NCBI GenBank assembly: GCA_964538515.1
Contig: CAZIEW010000002.1
Span: 103,855-167,854 of the forward strand
Reading direction: 5' to 3'
Origin: CALBZH01 sp964538515
GTDB lineage: Bacteria > Desulfobacterota > Syntrophobacteria > Syntrophobacterales > Syntrophobacteraceae
DNA length: 64,000 nucleotides
Shown one piece after another: positions 35,411-44,437 of the stretch; positions within the stretch are counted from its first letter, which is position 1; each line of letters begins with the position of its first letter. The translations under genes were made by a program, and so were the position numbers. The notes under the pieces were generated by a model, which was given only the letters and a program-made list of their open reading frames with translations, was not told the DNA's origin and ran no database searches.

Positions 35411-35472
35411 GACATCCCCACGGAATCCCATTTCCCTTTTAAGTTGATGCTCGGCCTATTCTGGAGCCTGCA

Positions 35473-36573
35473 GTGAAATACTTGGACGAATACCGCGATC
35501 CCGAGCTTGCCCGAAATCTCCTGAAAACTCTCCAAGACCGCTCGCCCCTCAACGAGTGCGCAAGGCTCATGGAGATCTGCGGCACGCACACGGTGGCCAT
35601 CTTCCGGTCGGGCTTGAGACAGCTGCTGCCGCCTTGGATCCAGCTCATCAGCGGTCCGGGATGCCCGGTCTGCGTCACGGCCAACGAAGATATCGACCGC
35701 GCGATTTGGCTCTCCCAGCAGCCAGGCACCATCGTCACGACCTTCGGCGATCTCGTGCGCGTTCCGGGCTCGTCGTCCTCTCTCAACGTCGAGCGCAGCC
35801 GAGGTGCCGACGTCCGGATTGTCTACGCGACCTTGGACGCTCTTCAGATTGCCAGGGACAACCCCGACAAGGAGGTTGTCTTCCTGGGCATTGGCTTTGA
35901 AACCACCGTACCGACGGTCGCGGGAGCCATCAAGATGGCTGCCGCGGAAGGACTGAAGAATTTTTCGGTGTTTTCGGCGCACAAGCTCCTGCCGCCTGCC
36001 ATGCGCGCGCTCCTGGAATCACCCGATCTGCACATCAGCGGCTTTCTGTGTCCGGGGCACGTCAGCATGGTGATCGGAGCGGCCGCATACCAGGAGGTTG
36101 TTTCCGCACACCACATTCCCTGCGTCGTTACTGGCTTCGAGCCACTTGACCTGCTTCAAGGGATATCCTCTCTCGTCGATCAGTTGGAGAAGGGGGAGGC
36201 GACGGTCGTCAATCAGTATCGGCGGGCCGTCGCGTGGGAGGGGAATCCGAAAGCCCGTGGCCTGATCGACGAGGTTTTCGAACCGGCGGACACGACGTGG
36301 AGAGGCCTGGGAGCCATTCCTGAAAGCGGACTTGCCGTGCGCCCCGCGTGGGGGGTGTATGACGCCGCCAGGCGTTTCGATATGCCCGTCATTCAGGTCA
36401 AAGAGCACCCTGGATGCCAGTGCGGCGAGGTCCTGCGCGGCGTGATGACGCCTCCGGAATGCAAGTTGTTCAAGACGGTGTGCAGTCCCCAGAGCCCCAT
36501 GGGACCGTGCATGGTCTCCAGCGAAGGAACGTGCGGGGCCTACTATCGGTACCACGACGGCACCGAGAGCTGA
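35473..36573 (+). CDS. hypD: Hydrogenase maturation protein HypD
   Basis: Iron-sulfur protein of 366 residues that assembles the Fe(CN)2CO unit with HypC. The N-terminal MEICGTHTVAIFRSG and the GPGCPVCVT loop are the redox Cys motifs; the C-terminal part has Cys residues HPGCQCGEV, CKLFKTVCSP and GTCGAYYRY that hold the 4Fe-4S cluster. It starts with GTG at 35473. It follows hypF with a 62-base gap. Confidence 0.95.
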   Translation: MKYLDEYRDPELARNLLKTLQDRSPLNECARLMEICGTHTVAIFRSGLRQLLPPWIQLISGPGCPVCVTANEDIDRAIWLSQQPGTIVTTFGDLVRVPGSSSSLNVERSRGADVRIVYATLDALQIARDNPDKEVVFLGIGFETTVPTVAGAIKMAAAEGLKNFSVFSAHKLLPPAMRALLESPDLHISGFLCPGHVSMVIGAAAYQEVVSAHHIPCVVTGFEPLDLLQGISSLVDQLEKGEATVVNQYRRAVAWEGNPKARGLIDEVFEPADTTWRGLGAIPESGLAVRPAWGVYDAARRFDMPVIQVKEHPGCQCGEVLRGVMTPPECKLFKTVCSPQSPMGPCMVSSEGTCGAYYRYHDGTES

Positions 36574-36669
36574 TGCGGCTGCACAGACGCCGAGCCGGCG
36601 CTCCGCGCTCAGATTCATGCTCGCCGTCGTCTCGCTATCGCAAGAGCAAGGACAATTCAAGGACATTTC

Positions 36670-37680
36670 ATGGAGCCGAAAACCATACAGCTCGATCAAG
36701 GAAGCGGAGGCAGGGCTTCCCATGAGCTCATCTCGGAGCTTTTCGTCGCCCATTTTCGAAACGACTTCCTCGATCCCATGAATGACAGCGCGGTGCTGCA
36801 AATCCACGGCACCCGACTGGCCATGACAACCGACTCTTACGTCGTGGATCCCCTTGTCTTTCCCGGTGGCGATATCGGCAGCCTGGCGGTTCACGGGACG
36901 GTGAATGACCTGGCCATGCTGGGGGCTGAGCCCCTTTACCTCACCGCCGGCTTTATCCTCGAGGAGGGCTTGGACCTCGAGACACTGCGGTACATCGTTG
37001 CCTCCATGTCCCTGGCGGCCAAAATGGCTGGCATCCACATCGTGGCCGGCGATACGAAGGTCGTGCCTCGAGGGAAGGCTGACAAGCTGTTCATCAACAC
37101 AGCCGGAATTGGGATCATTCCTGCGAACGTCCAAATCGACGGCAGTCGGGCTCGACCGGGCGATGCTGTCATCGTGAGCGGCACCCTGGGGGACCATGGC
37201 ATGGCGGTGCTCTGCCAGCGCGAGGGACTGGCGTTTGAAAACGAGATCCTCAGCGACTCGGCCCCGCTCCATGACATGGTTGCCCGAATGCTCGACATAT
37301 GCCCCAACCTGCACGTTCTGCGAGATCCCACTCGAGGAGGGCTGGCCACGACGCTCAATGAAATTGCCCAGCAATCCCGAGTAGGCATCCGGCTGTTTGA
37401 AGAAAGGCTCCCCATACGCGAGGACGTCGCCGGAGCCTGTGAGATGCTCGGATTGGATCCGCTCTATGTTGCCAACGAAGGAAAGCTCATCGCCATCATG
37501 CCTGCTGAGTATGCCGAATCGGTCTTGCGATGTATCCAGTCCCACCCCCTCGGCGCGAACGCCATGTGCATCGGGGAGGTCACGGATGCCGAGCCGGGAC
37601 GCGTCTTCCTCAGGACCCGGATCGGCGGACACCGCCTCATCGATATGCTCAGAGGCGAGCAGCTGCCGAGAATCTGCTGA
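36670..37680 (+). CDS. hypE: Hydrogenase maturation protein HypE
   Basis: PurM-like enzyme of 336 residues that dehydrates the carbamoyl group on its C-terminal Cys to thiocyanate. The start MEPKTIQLDQGSGGRASHELI and MNDSAVL loop are family hallmarks, and the protein ends in PRIC with the terminal Cys intact. GTLGDHGMAV is the ATP region. It follows hypD by about 97 bases and precedes the radical SAM gene with an 18-base gap. Confidence 0.96.
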   Translation: MEPKTIQLDQGSGGRASHELISELFVAHFRNDFLDPMNDSAVLQIHGTRLAMTTDSYVVDPLVFPGGDIGSLAVHGTVNDLAMLGAEPLYLTAGFILEEGLDLETLRYIVASMSLAAKMAGIHIVAGDTKVVPRGKADKLFINTAGIGIIPANVQIDGSRARPGDAVIVSGTLGDHGMAVLCQREGLAFENEILSDSAPLHDMVARMLDICPNLHVLRDPTRGGLATTLNEIAQQSRVGIRLFEERLPIREDVAGACEMLGLDPLYVANEGKLIAIMPAEYAESVLRCIQSHPLGANAMCIGEVTDAEPGRVFLRTRIGGHRLIDMLRGEQLPRIC

Positions 37681-37698
37681 TTCAAACGAGAGGAAGAC

Positions 37699-38844
37699 AT
37701 GCTGGTCACCGAGCCGGGTAAACCGGGAAGCCACCACCTGATCTGTGCCGTATGCGGCAATGAATACCGCCGGCTGGGCAGGAGCCTTCAGGTTTGTCCG
37801 GAGTGCATCCGCGACCGATGGGAGGACAGCAGGAAATGGTGTGAGGCTGTCCACGCCGTGTCGCGCGACAGCTATCGGCTGCCGCTGACACCACCTCGCG
37901 ATCCACTCGGGGAAGCGTGCAGCCTGTGCGTCCACCAGTGCCTGCTGACCCCAGGTCAAACAGGCTATTGCGGAGTCCGCGACGGGAGCGAGGAGAGTCT
38001 TCTCGTTCATGGCCATACCTGCGGCCAGCTCTCCTTCTACTATGATCCGCTCCCCACGAACTGTGTCGCGGACTGGGTGTGCGCCGGAGGAACAGGCGCA
38101 GGGTATCCGAAGTACGCGCACGACAGGGGCCCGGAAGCCGGCTTTCTGAATCTTGCGGTCTTCTTCGAAGCCTGCAACTTCGATTGCCTGTACTGCCAGA
38201 ACTGGATGCACAAAGAAGCGCATATCAAAGGGAAAGGAAGGACTTCGATAAGCGAGCTGGTTCGTGCGGTGAATTCGCAGACGAGCTGCATCTGCTTCTT
38301 TGGTGGCGATCCGGTCCCCCAGCTCCCGTATGCCCTGCGTGTAGCCGAAGAGGCCCGCAAGGCTGGCTCCGGCGAGATCCTTCGCATCTGCTGGGAAACC
38401 AACGGCAGCATGCAGCCGGATTTGCTGCGATCCATGGCCGGCCTCTCTCTGGAGTCCGGAGGGTGCGTCAAGGTGGATCTCAAGGCCTGGAACCCCCATC
38501 TCCACCGGGCCCTGACAGGCTGTGACAACAAACAGGTGTTCGAAAATTTCGCCATGCTGGCCGACTGGATTCCTCTTCGGCCCGACCCGCCCTTCCTGGT
38601 TGCAAGCACCGTCCTGGTACCCGGGTATATCGACGCGAGCGAAATCGCCAACATCGCGCGCTTCATCGCGGAGCTCAATCCGGACATTCCCTATTCACTC
38701 CTGGCCTTCGCCCCGGAATTTCATCTTAGGGACTTCCCCACGACCTCACCCGAGCAGGCCAAGGCGTGCTTCGAAGCCGCCAAGAAGGCCGGGCTCAGAC
38801 GAGTGAAGGTCGGAAACCAGCATCTGCTGTGCTCCAGAGCTTGA
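37699..38844 (+). CDS. Radical SAM protein of the PflA-like AmmeMemoRadiSam (AmrS) type
   Basis: Protein of 381 residues with an unusual N-terminal zinc ribbon (CAVCGNEYRRLGRSLQVCPEC) and then a radical SAM core, with the CNFDCLYCQNW cluster motif near residue 160 and the following FGGDPVPQLP. Cys pairs ACSLCVHQCLL and GQTGYCGV lie between. The layout resembles radical SAM proteins annotated as AmmeMemoRadiSam system or pyruvate formate-lyase activating enzyme-like. Position at the end of the hyp operon suggests a part in hydrogenase or formate metabolism, but the substrate is not known. It is co-directional with hypE after 18 bases. Confidence 0.8.
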   Translation: MLVTEPGKPGSHHLICAVCGNEYRRLGRSLQVCPECIRDRWEDSRKWCEAVHAVSRDSYRLPLTPPRDPLGEACSLCVHQCLLTPGQTGYCGVRDGSEESLLVHGHTCGQLSFYYDPLPTNCVADWVCAGGTGAGYPKYAHDRGPEAGFLNLAVFFEACNFDCLYCQNWMHKEAHIKGKGRTSISELVRAVNSQTSCICFFGGDPVPQLPYALRVAEEARKAGSGEILRICWETNGSMQPDLLRSMAGLSLESGGCVKVDLKAWNPHLHRALTGCDNKQVFENFAMLADWIPLRPDPPFLVASTVLVPGYIDASEIANIARFIAELNPDIPYSLLAFAPEFHLRDFPTTSPEQAKACFEAAKKAGLRRVKVGNQHLLCSRA

Positions 38845-39104
38845 CCGGAGCAATTACCCTTCCAAGCATTTTCTCTCGATTGCAGCAGCATCCGTTCCGT
38901 TTGCCCCGACCTGAATCCCTGGCCAGCCTCCACGAGTCGAAAAGACCACTCTGATTCTTGACCGGTATGGGCAGCCTGGGCCTAGCCCAGAGCACCCGGT
39001 GACTCCCGCAGGCCATCCTGGGATGGTTGTCCGAGATGCCGTTGCTCCTGCAAAACCCATTTCAGTAGCACTGCCCACAGATCGTGAAAACCATATCAAC
39101 TACC

Positions 39105-39142
39105 TTATGCATATTGTGCATGTAATTGCACAATATGCATAA
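39105..39142. promoter_or_regulatory. Long palindrome, possible operator
   Basis: Perfect 16-base arms TTATGCATATTGTGCA (39105-39120) and TGCACAATATGCATAA (39127-39142) with a 6-base spacer (TGTAAT). The centre is about 62 bases upstream of the start inferred from the promoter at 39151-39179, a position typical of class I activators. It is A+T-rich and not followed by a T-run, so a protein-binding site is favoured over a terminator. Confidence 0.65.
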
Positions 39143-39150
39143 TTTCTCTA

Positions 39151-39179
39151 TTGATTTTCAAACTGACTTTTCGTATGGT
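39151..39179 (+). promoter_or_regulatory. Candidate sigma-70 promoter of the hdrA-mvh operon
   Basis: TTGATT (-35, 39151-39156) and TATGGT (-10, 39174-39179) with the ideal 17-base spacer. Transcription would begin near 39186, 47 bases before the protease gene. The palindrome just upstream may be its control site. Confidence 0.45.
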
Positions 39180-39232
39180 GTCGCCCGATGCACAACCCGG
39201 AATGTGCGGCTTGCTTCGTGAAAGGTAGATTC

Positions 39233-39730
39233 ATGATCGAGGATTTGTTTACAAAACCGATTCTCATTCTCGGCTGCGGCAATCCCCTACTGGGGGACGA
39301 CGGGTTTGGTCCGGAGGTGGTCGATCAGCTCCACCGCATGGGACACCTTCCCGACACCGCCGCTGCCATCGACGTTGGAACCAGCATCGGCGATATCCTT
39401 TTCGACTTCTTGCTCAGCCCTCGCAAACCTCCCCACCTGTTCATCGTCGACGCCGTATGCCAGCCTGGACGCAATCCTGGAGACCTGTTCGAAGTGGCCA
39501 TCGAAGATGTTCCGTCGAACAAGTCCGTGGATTTTTCCCTGCACCAGTTCCCGTCGGTGAACCTGTTGCGAGAACTGCGGGAGTCGGGGGCGATGCGTAT
39601 CCGCATCCTGGTCGTTCAGGTCAACGAGATTCCGCAAGTCGTTCAGCCCGGCTTATCTCAAGAAGTGCGGGAAGCGATCCCCAGGGCCTGTGAGTGGATC
39701 CTGGACAAGCTCGCTCCCCTAGCCGTGTGA
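39233..39730 (+). CDS. Hydrogenase maturation endopeptidase (FrhD/HycI-like)
   Basis: Maturation protease of about 165 residues. LILGCGNPLLGDDGFGPEV near the N-terminus carries the Asp that senses Ni, and FIVDAVCQPGRNPG and QFPSVNLLREL belong to the M52 family as in FrhD and HycI. It is the first gene of the operon with the cytosolic hydrogenase, so the target should be MvhA, whose extension lies beyond the selenocysteine. The ATG at 39233 with AAAGG upstream is preferred to the longer frame. About 75 bases lie between it and hdrA. Confidence 0.85.
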   Translation: MIEDLFTKPILILGCGNPLLGDDGFGPEVVDQLHRMGHLPDTAAAIDVGTSIGDILFDFLLSPRKPPHLFIVDAVCQPGRNPGDLFEVAIEDVPSNKSVDFSLHQFPSVNLLRELRESGAMRIRILVVQVNEIPQVVQPGLSQEVREAIPRACEWILDKLAPLAV

Positions 39731-39805
39731 CCCGTCTGCAACCAGGCGATGGCGCCACACCTTATTGGCGTTCGAGATTGGCAGCAATAACGGAGAACAG
39801 TTGCG

Positions 39806-42800
39806 ATGGCAGACACCCCTATTGGATCGGTCATGGTGGTGGGCGGTGGCATCGCCGGAATTCAGGCCTCTCTGGATCTGGCGGAGTCTGGCTATTTCGT
39901 CTATCTGGTTGAAAAAGGCCCGGGGATCGGCGGGGTCATGGCCCAGTTGGACAAGACCTTCCCCACCAATGACTGTGCGATGTGAATCATCTCGCCCAAG
40001 TTGGTCGAGTGCGGTCGGCACTTAAACATCGAGATTTTGACCCTGTCGGAAGTTCAAGACATCTCCGGCGATGCAGGCCGTTTCACCGTCCGGGTGAAGC
40101 AGCGGCCCCGCTACGTGGACATGGACAAATGCATTGCCTGCGGCCTTTGCGCTCAGAAATGCCCCAAGAAGGTCGATGATCCTTACAACGCGGGCATCGG
40201 CAAGCGCAAGGCGGCTTATATCCATTACGGTCAGACAGTCCCCCTGAAATACCTGATCGACCCGGATCACTGTCTGTATCTCCAGCGCGGAAAATGCCGG
40301 GCGTGCGAAAAGTTCTGCCCGACCGGTGCGATCAATTTCGAAGACCGCGAGCGGATTCGCACCTTCGAGGTCGGCTCCCTTATTCTGGCTCCCGGCTACA
40401 AGCCCTTCGACCCCGTCGTCTATGACGTTTATGGCTACAAGACCATTCCCGATGTCGTGACCACCCTGGAATACGAGCGTATCCTTTCCTCGAGCGGCCC
40501 CTTCATGGGTCATGTCGTCCGGCCGTCCGATTCCCGCGAGCCGAGAAAAATCGCCTGGATTCAATGCGTTGGCTCCCGCGATGCCGGCCGATCGGAAAAC
40601 GGCTACTGTTCGAGCGTGTGCTGCATGGTTGCCATCAAGCAGGCCCTCGTGACTGCCGAGCACATGCCGGGAAAGGGTCTTGAATCCACCATCTTCTTCA
40701 TGGACATCCGAAGCCACAACAAGGAATTCGAGCGCTATTACGAGGATGCCAAGGCAAAGGGGATTCGCTTCCTTCGCGCGCGTCCCCACACGGTGACACC
40801 GGGAGCCCACCATACGGGGGTCGAGGTGTCCTATGTGACCGAAGACGGGCGCCCCGTGGTCGAAACGTTCGATCTCCTGGTGCTCTCGGTCGGGATTCAG
40901 CCCTCGCCCGATGCCGGAGCTCTCGCGAAAAAGCTCGAATTCGAGCTGGACCAATTCGGATTCGCCCGGACGAGGAGCTTTGATCCGGTGACGAGCACCC
41001 GGCCGGGCATCTACGTCACAGGCGCGTTCCAGTCGCCCAAGGCCATCCCCCGTGCGGTCACGGAAGCCTCGGCGGCGGCGGCGGAAGCGTCCAGGCTTCT
41101 GGCCGGCGCCAAAGAATCCCTGACCCGCACGAAGAGCTATCCACCGGAGCGGAATGTGTCCGGGCATGAGCCACGAGTCGGTGTCTTTGTTTGCTCCTGC
41201 GGGATCAACATCGCGAGCGTGGTCGACGTGAGCCAATTGACCGAGTACGCCCGCACGCTTCCCCATGTCGTTTATGTGACCAACAATCTTTTCACGTGCT
41301 CAGCCGATACGCAGGTCCTCCTGGGGCAGACGATTCGGGAGGAGCGACTCAACCGAATCGTCATCGCCGCCTGCACCCCGCGCACCCATGAGCCCCTGTT
41401 CCAGGACACCCTCCGGGAAGTCGGCCTGAACCCCTACCTCCTGGAGATGGCGAACATCCGCAATCAGAACTCCTGGGTGCACCAGACCGACCCCGCCAAA
41501 GCGACCGATAAGGCCAAGGACCAACTGCGCATGGCGGTCGCGAAGGTGGCTCTGAACGACCCCTTGGATCGCCCCCGGGTCGAGGTCGTCCAGCGGGCGC
41601 TGGTTGTGGGTGGAGGCGTCGCCGGCATGACTGCCGCCCTCGGCCTGGCCGATCAGGGACATGATGTCGTCCTGGTTGAAAAATCCGACCGGCTCGGGGG
41701 CAACGCCTGGAACATCAATGAGACTTGGCGGGGCAACCCGATTCGTCCTTTGCTTGAAAAGCAGATTGCGCAGGTCCAAAACCATCCCAAGGTCCGCGTC
41801 CTCACGAACGCGCACCTGATGAGCGCCTCTGGCTCGGTGGGGCATTTTGTGAGTGAAGTCAGCGTCAATGGCGCCACCGAGACCTTCCATTACGGAGCGG
41901 CCGTTATCGCGACCGGGGCTCGGGAAAGCACTCCCACCGAATACCGGTACGGCCACGACGATCGCGTCATGACCCATCAGGAATTCGACGCCCTGATGCG
42001 AGAGGCGGGAGATCAGATAGCCAAAGCCGAATCCATCGTCTTTATCCAGTGCGTCGGATCCCGCGAGCCCGAGCGCCCCTACTGCAGCAGGCTCTGTTGC
42101 ACTCATTCGGTCCAGAGCGCGATCAAGCTCAAAGAGCTGAGCCCGGAAATGGACGTCACCATTCTGTGCCGTGATGTTCGCACTTACGGCGAAAGGGAGG
42201 AGCTCTATCGCAAGGCCCGCGCCCTGGGCGTTCTTTTCATCCGCTTCACCCGGGATCGCAAGCCCGTCGTAAGCCCGCTCAACGGCGGCCTCGCCGTCGA
42301 CGTGCTCGATCCTGTCCTCCAGCGGACGGTCCGGATCGAAGCGGACCGCGTCGTCCTCGCTTCCGCGATCATTCCAAATGACAACAGGGACATCGTCGAC
42401 ATCTTCAAGTGCGGGCACAACGAGGACGGCTTTCTAAACGAGGCCCACCCGAAGCTGCGCCCCGTGGACATGTCCGTGGACGGACTCTTCGTGGCGGGGC
42501 TCTGCAACTACCCGAAGCCCATCGACGAGGTCGTTGGGCAGGCCAAGGCCGCTGCGGCCCGGGCCAACGTGATTCTTTCCAGGCGCACGATGCAGCTGGA
42601 TGCCATCAAGTCCTTTGTCACGGACCGGTGCGACGGATGCGCCCTCTGCGTGGACGTGTGTCCCTACATGGCGATCAAGCTCCGTGAAGAGCACCAGGGG
42701 GACCGTGCTCGCCAATGGGTGGAAACGGACACCGCCCTGTGCAAGGGGTGCGGACTCTGTCAGGCGACCTGCCCCAAGGGCGGGATCGTCATTCACGGCT

Positions 42801-42853
42801 TTACCGCGGGGCAGCTCCAGGCGGAAGTGGACGCCCTGCTGCAATCGGTTTAG
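39806..42853 (+). CDS. hdrA: HdrA-like flavin/iron-sulfur protein, selenoprotein with in-frame UGA
   Basis: Long heterodisulfide reductase subunit A of about 1015 residues including selenocysteine. The UGA at 39983-39985 (residue 60) sits in TNDCAM-U-IISPKLVECGRH, where HdrA families have a Cys (NDCAMC); reading continues in frame to a TAG at 42851. Domains: FAD-binding Rossmann (MVVGGGIAGIQASLDLAESGY), two 4Fe-4S motifs (CIACGLCAQKCP, CRACEKFCPTGA), a second FAD domain (RALVVGGGVAGMTAALGLAD) and a C-terminal ferredoxin (CDGCALCVDVCP, CKGCGLCQATCP). This is longer than methanogen HdrA (about 650). HdrA carries the bifurcating flavin in the methanogen complex. Ignoring the UGA would cut the gene into two pieces. 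Confidence 0.93.
39991..40023 (+). promoter_or_regulatory. Candidate SECIS region behind hdrA UGA
   Basis: Downstream of the UGA, CTCG (39991-39994) pairs with CGAG (40006-40009); alternatively GAGTGC (40007-40012) pairs with GCACTT (40018-40023) around loop GGTCG. The second lies in the usual 16-37 base window for a bacterial SECIS. Which forms is not clear. The UGA recoding itself is better supported by protein alignment than by this fold. Confidence 0.4.
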
Positions 42854-42873
42854 AGACGATCGAGGAGACGATC

Positions 42874-43308
42874 ATGGAACATGAATTCGAGCCCGTCATC
42901 ATCGGGTTTCTGTGCAACTGGTGCGCCTATGCCGGCGGTGATCTGGCCGGCGTCTCGCGTCTTCAGTATCCCGCCAACATGCGGCCCATCCGCGTCATGT
43001 GCTCCGGGATGGTGAGTCCGGACCTCGTCGTGCATGCCCTCTCCAAAGGCGCGGACGGCGTCCTGGTGATGGGCTGACACCTCGGTGAATGCCATTACCT
43101 GGACGGTAATCACAAGGCATCCGCACGTTTTCAGGCCATCAGCGTGGTTCTCGAGAGTCTCGGGATCGAGCCCGAACGGTTCGCTCTGGAATGGGTGAGC
43201 TCCGCCGAGGCGCCCCGGTTCGCCGAAGTGGTGACACGCTTCACAGAGCAGATCCGGGAGCTGGGACCCAACCCCCTTCGCGGCGAGCCAACCGCCGCGG
43301 TCGGCTAG
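42874..43308 (+). CDS. mvhD: MvhD/FlpD-like electron-transfer subunit, selenoprotein with in-frame UGA
   Basis: 2Fe-2S electron-transfer subunit of 144 residues including selenocysteine. It starts MEHEFEPVIIGFLCNWCAYAG, the MvhD signature, followed by RVMCSGMVSP. The UGA at 43075-43077 is residue 68 in VLVMG-U-HLGECHYLDGNHK, where MvhD has Cys (GCHxGDCHY). Translation continues in the same frame to TAG at 43306. In the methanogen complex MvhD links the hydrogenase to HdrA, and the Cys residues of this motif bind the cluster; archaeal VhuD can also be a selenoprotein. It starts 20 bases after hdrA and the next gene starts 10 bases after it. Confidence 0.94.
43094..43110 (+). promoter_or_regulatory. 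Bacterial SECIS hairpin in mvhD
   Basis: Stem ATTACC / GGTAAT with loop TGGAC, beginning 17 bases after the last base of the UGA. The loop and offset are the same as for the mvhA hairpin, which supports a shared SelB recognition element. Confidence 0.8.
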
Positions 43309-43318
43309 GAGGCGAGGC

Positions 43319-44422
43319 ATGAAAACGTTTTTCCATTTGAAGCAGGAAGTGCAGGAGCGCGGACTGTGTCATCGCTGCGGCGGCTGCGTCTCTTTCTGTA
43401 CGGCCATCAACTACGGCGCCCTCAAAATCGATGAAGATGGAAGCCCCTGTTACGCCGATGTCGGCAAATGCATCGAGTGCGGCATTTGCTATCTCATCTG
43501 CCCCGAAATCCATGATCTGGATGACGACCAGAAGCGGGTGGCGGGCTGGAGTGCCCCGATCGGCAGAGTGATCGAAGTCGCCACCGCACGGGCGGTGGAT
43601 CCGGAAATCCGCTCGCGGGCGACGGATGGCGGGGTTGTGACGGCGCTGCTCGTCCACCTGTTCCACATGGGCTTCATTGACGGAGCGATCGTAACGAAGC
43701 AGACCGGGCCGTTCCAGCGATCGCCCTGGCTCGCCACGAGCCGTGAGGAGATCGTCGACGCGGCCGGCTTCCATTTCGATGCATCCCACGGCATGACGCT
43801 CTTCGGGGATGAGTATTCGACCTACGCTCCCACCATCCAGGAGCTTCAGGAGCTGAGCAAGCAAGGACTCCGTCGTGTGGCCTTCGTGGGCACGCCGTGC
43901 CAGATCAAGGCCGTCCGAAAGATGGAGGCCCTTGGGATCGTGCCGGCCGACGCCATCCGATACCATTTCGGCCTCTTCTGCACCGGCAACTTCAGGTTCG
44001 GCACCCGTGAGCGCGAGCGACTCGAAGCGCTGGGGGGATTCCACTGGGACGAGGTGACGAAGGTGAACGTCAAAGAAACCCTCATCGTCCACCTGAAAAA
44101 CGGCGAGCAGCGTCCGCTTCCCTTGGACGAGCTCGATTTCATGAAGCGGTACGCCTGCCGGTTCTGTGACGATTACGCCGCCGAATTCGCGGACCTGTCC
44201 TTTGGAGGCATCGGCTCGGAGGAAGGCTGGACAACGGTCCTTGCCAGAACGGTCCACGGGCGTGCGGTCCTCGCCCATGGCCGGGGTCCCGCCGTCGAGG
44301 AGCCCAACCGCTCCGCCGACCCGCAGCTGGGCACCCGGATTCTGAGAACGGTGGAGGACTGGTCTATCCGCAAGAAGATCCACTCGAACGAAAACCGCGA
44401 GCGGATGAACGGCCATCCGTAG
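43319..44422 (+). CDS. FrhB-like iron-sulfur flavoprotein
   Basis: Protein of 367 residues of the FrhB/FdhB/coenzyme F420 hydrogenase beta family. The N-terminus has ferredoxin-like pairs (CHRCGGCVSFC near residue 17, CIECGICYLICPE near residue 60); the body has RATDGGVVTALLVHL, FVGTPCQIKAVRKME, FGLFCTGNF and the CRFCDDYAAEFADLS region. FrhB binds FAD and transfers electrons to F420 in methanogens, and related subunits serve formate dehydrogenases and sulfite reductases. In this operon it lies between mvhD and mvhG, where HdrB and HdrC might be expected in methanogens. Its electron acceptor is not known. Strong AGGAGG ribosome binding site. Confidence 0.85.
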   Translation: MKTFFHLKQEVQERGLCHRCGGCVSFCTAINYGALKIDEDGSPCYADVGKCIECGICYLICPEIHDLDDDQKRVAGWSAPIGRVIEVATARAVDPEIRSRATDGGVVTALLVHLFHMGFIDGAIVTKQTGPFQRSPWLATSREEIVDAAGFHFDASHGMTLFGDEYSTYAPTIQELQELSKQGLRRVAFVGTPCQIKAVRKMEALGIVPADAIRYHFGLFCTGNFRFGTRERERLEALGGFHWDEVTKVNVKETLIVHLKNGEQRPLPLDELDFMKRYACRFCDDYAAEFADLSFGGIGSEEGWTTVLARTVHGRAVLAHGRGPAVEEPNRSADPQLGTRILRTVEDWSIRKKIHSNENRERMNGHP

Positions 44423-44437
44423 GAAAGAAGGGACACC

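Larger units (their letters stand above)
38845..39232. other. Regulatory region upstream of the selenoprotein hydrogenase operon
   Basis: About 390 bases without a gene. The second half is A+T-rich and holds a strong palindrome and a candidate promoter, listed separately. The first half shows nothing I can support. Confidence 0.5.

Noticed and set aside
33056..35431. Long minus-strand frame (791 codons) opposite hypF
   Set aside because: Shadow of the high-G+C coding strand; no family sequence, while hypF opposite is unambiguous.
36019..38505. Long minus-strand frame (828 codons) opposite hypD/hypE/radical SAM
   Set aside because: Spans three real genes on the other strand and has no recognisable domain.
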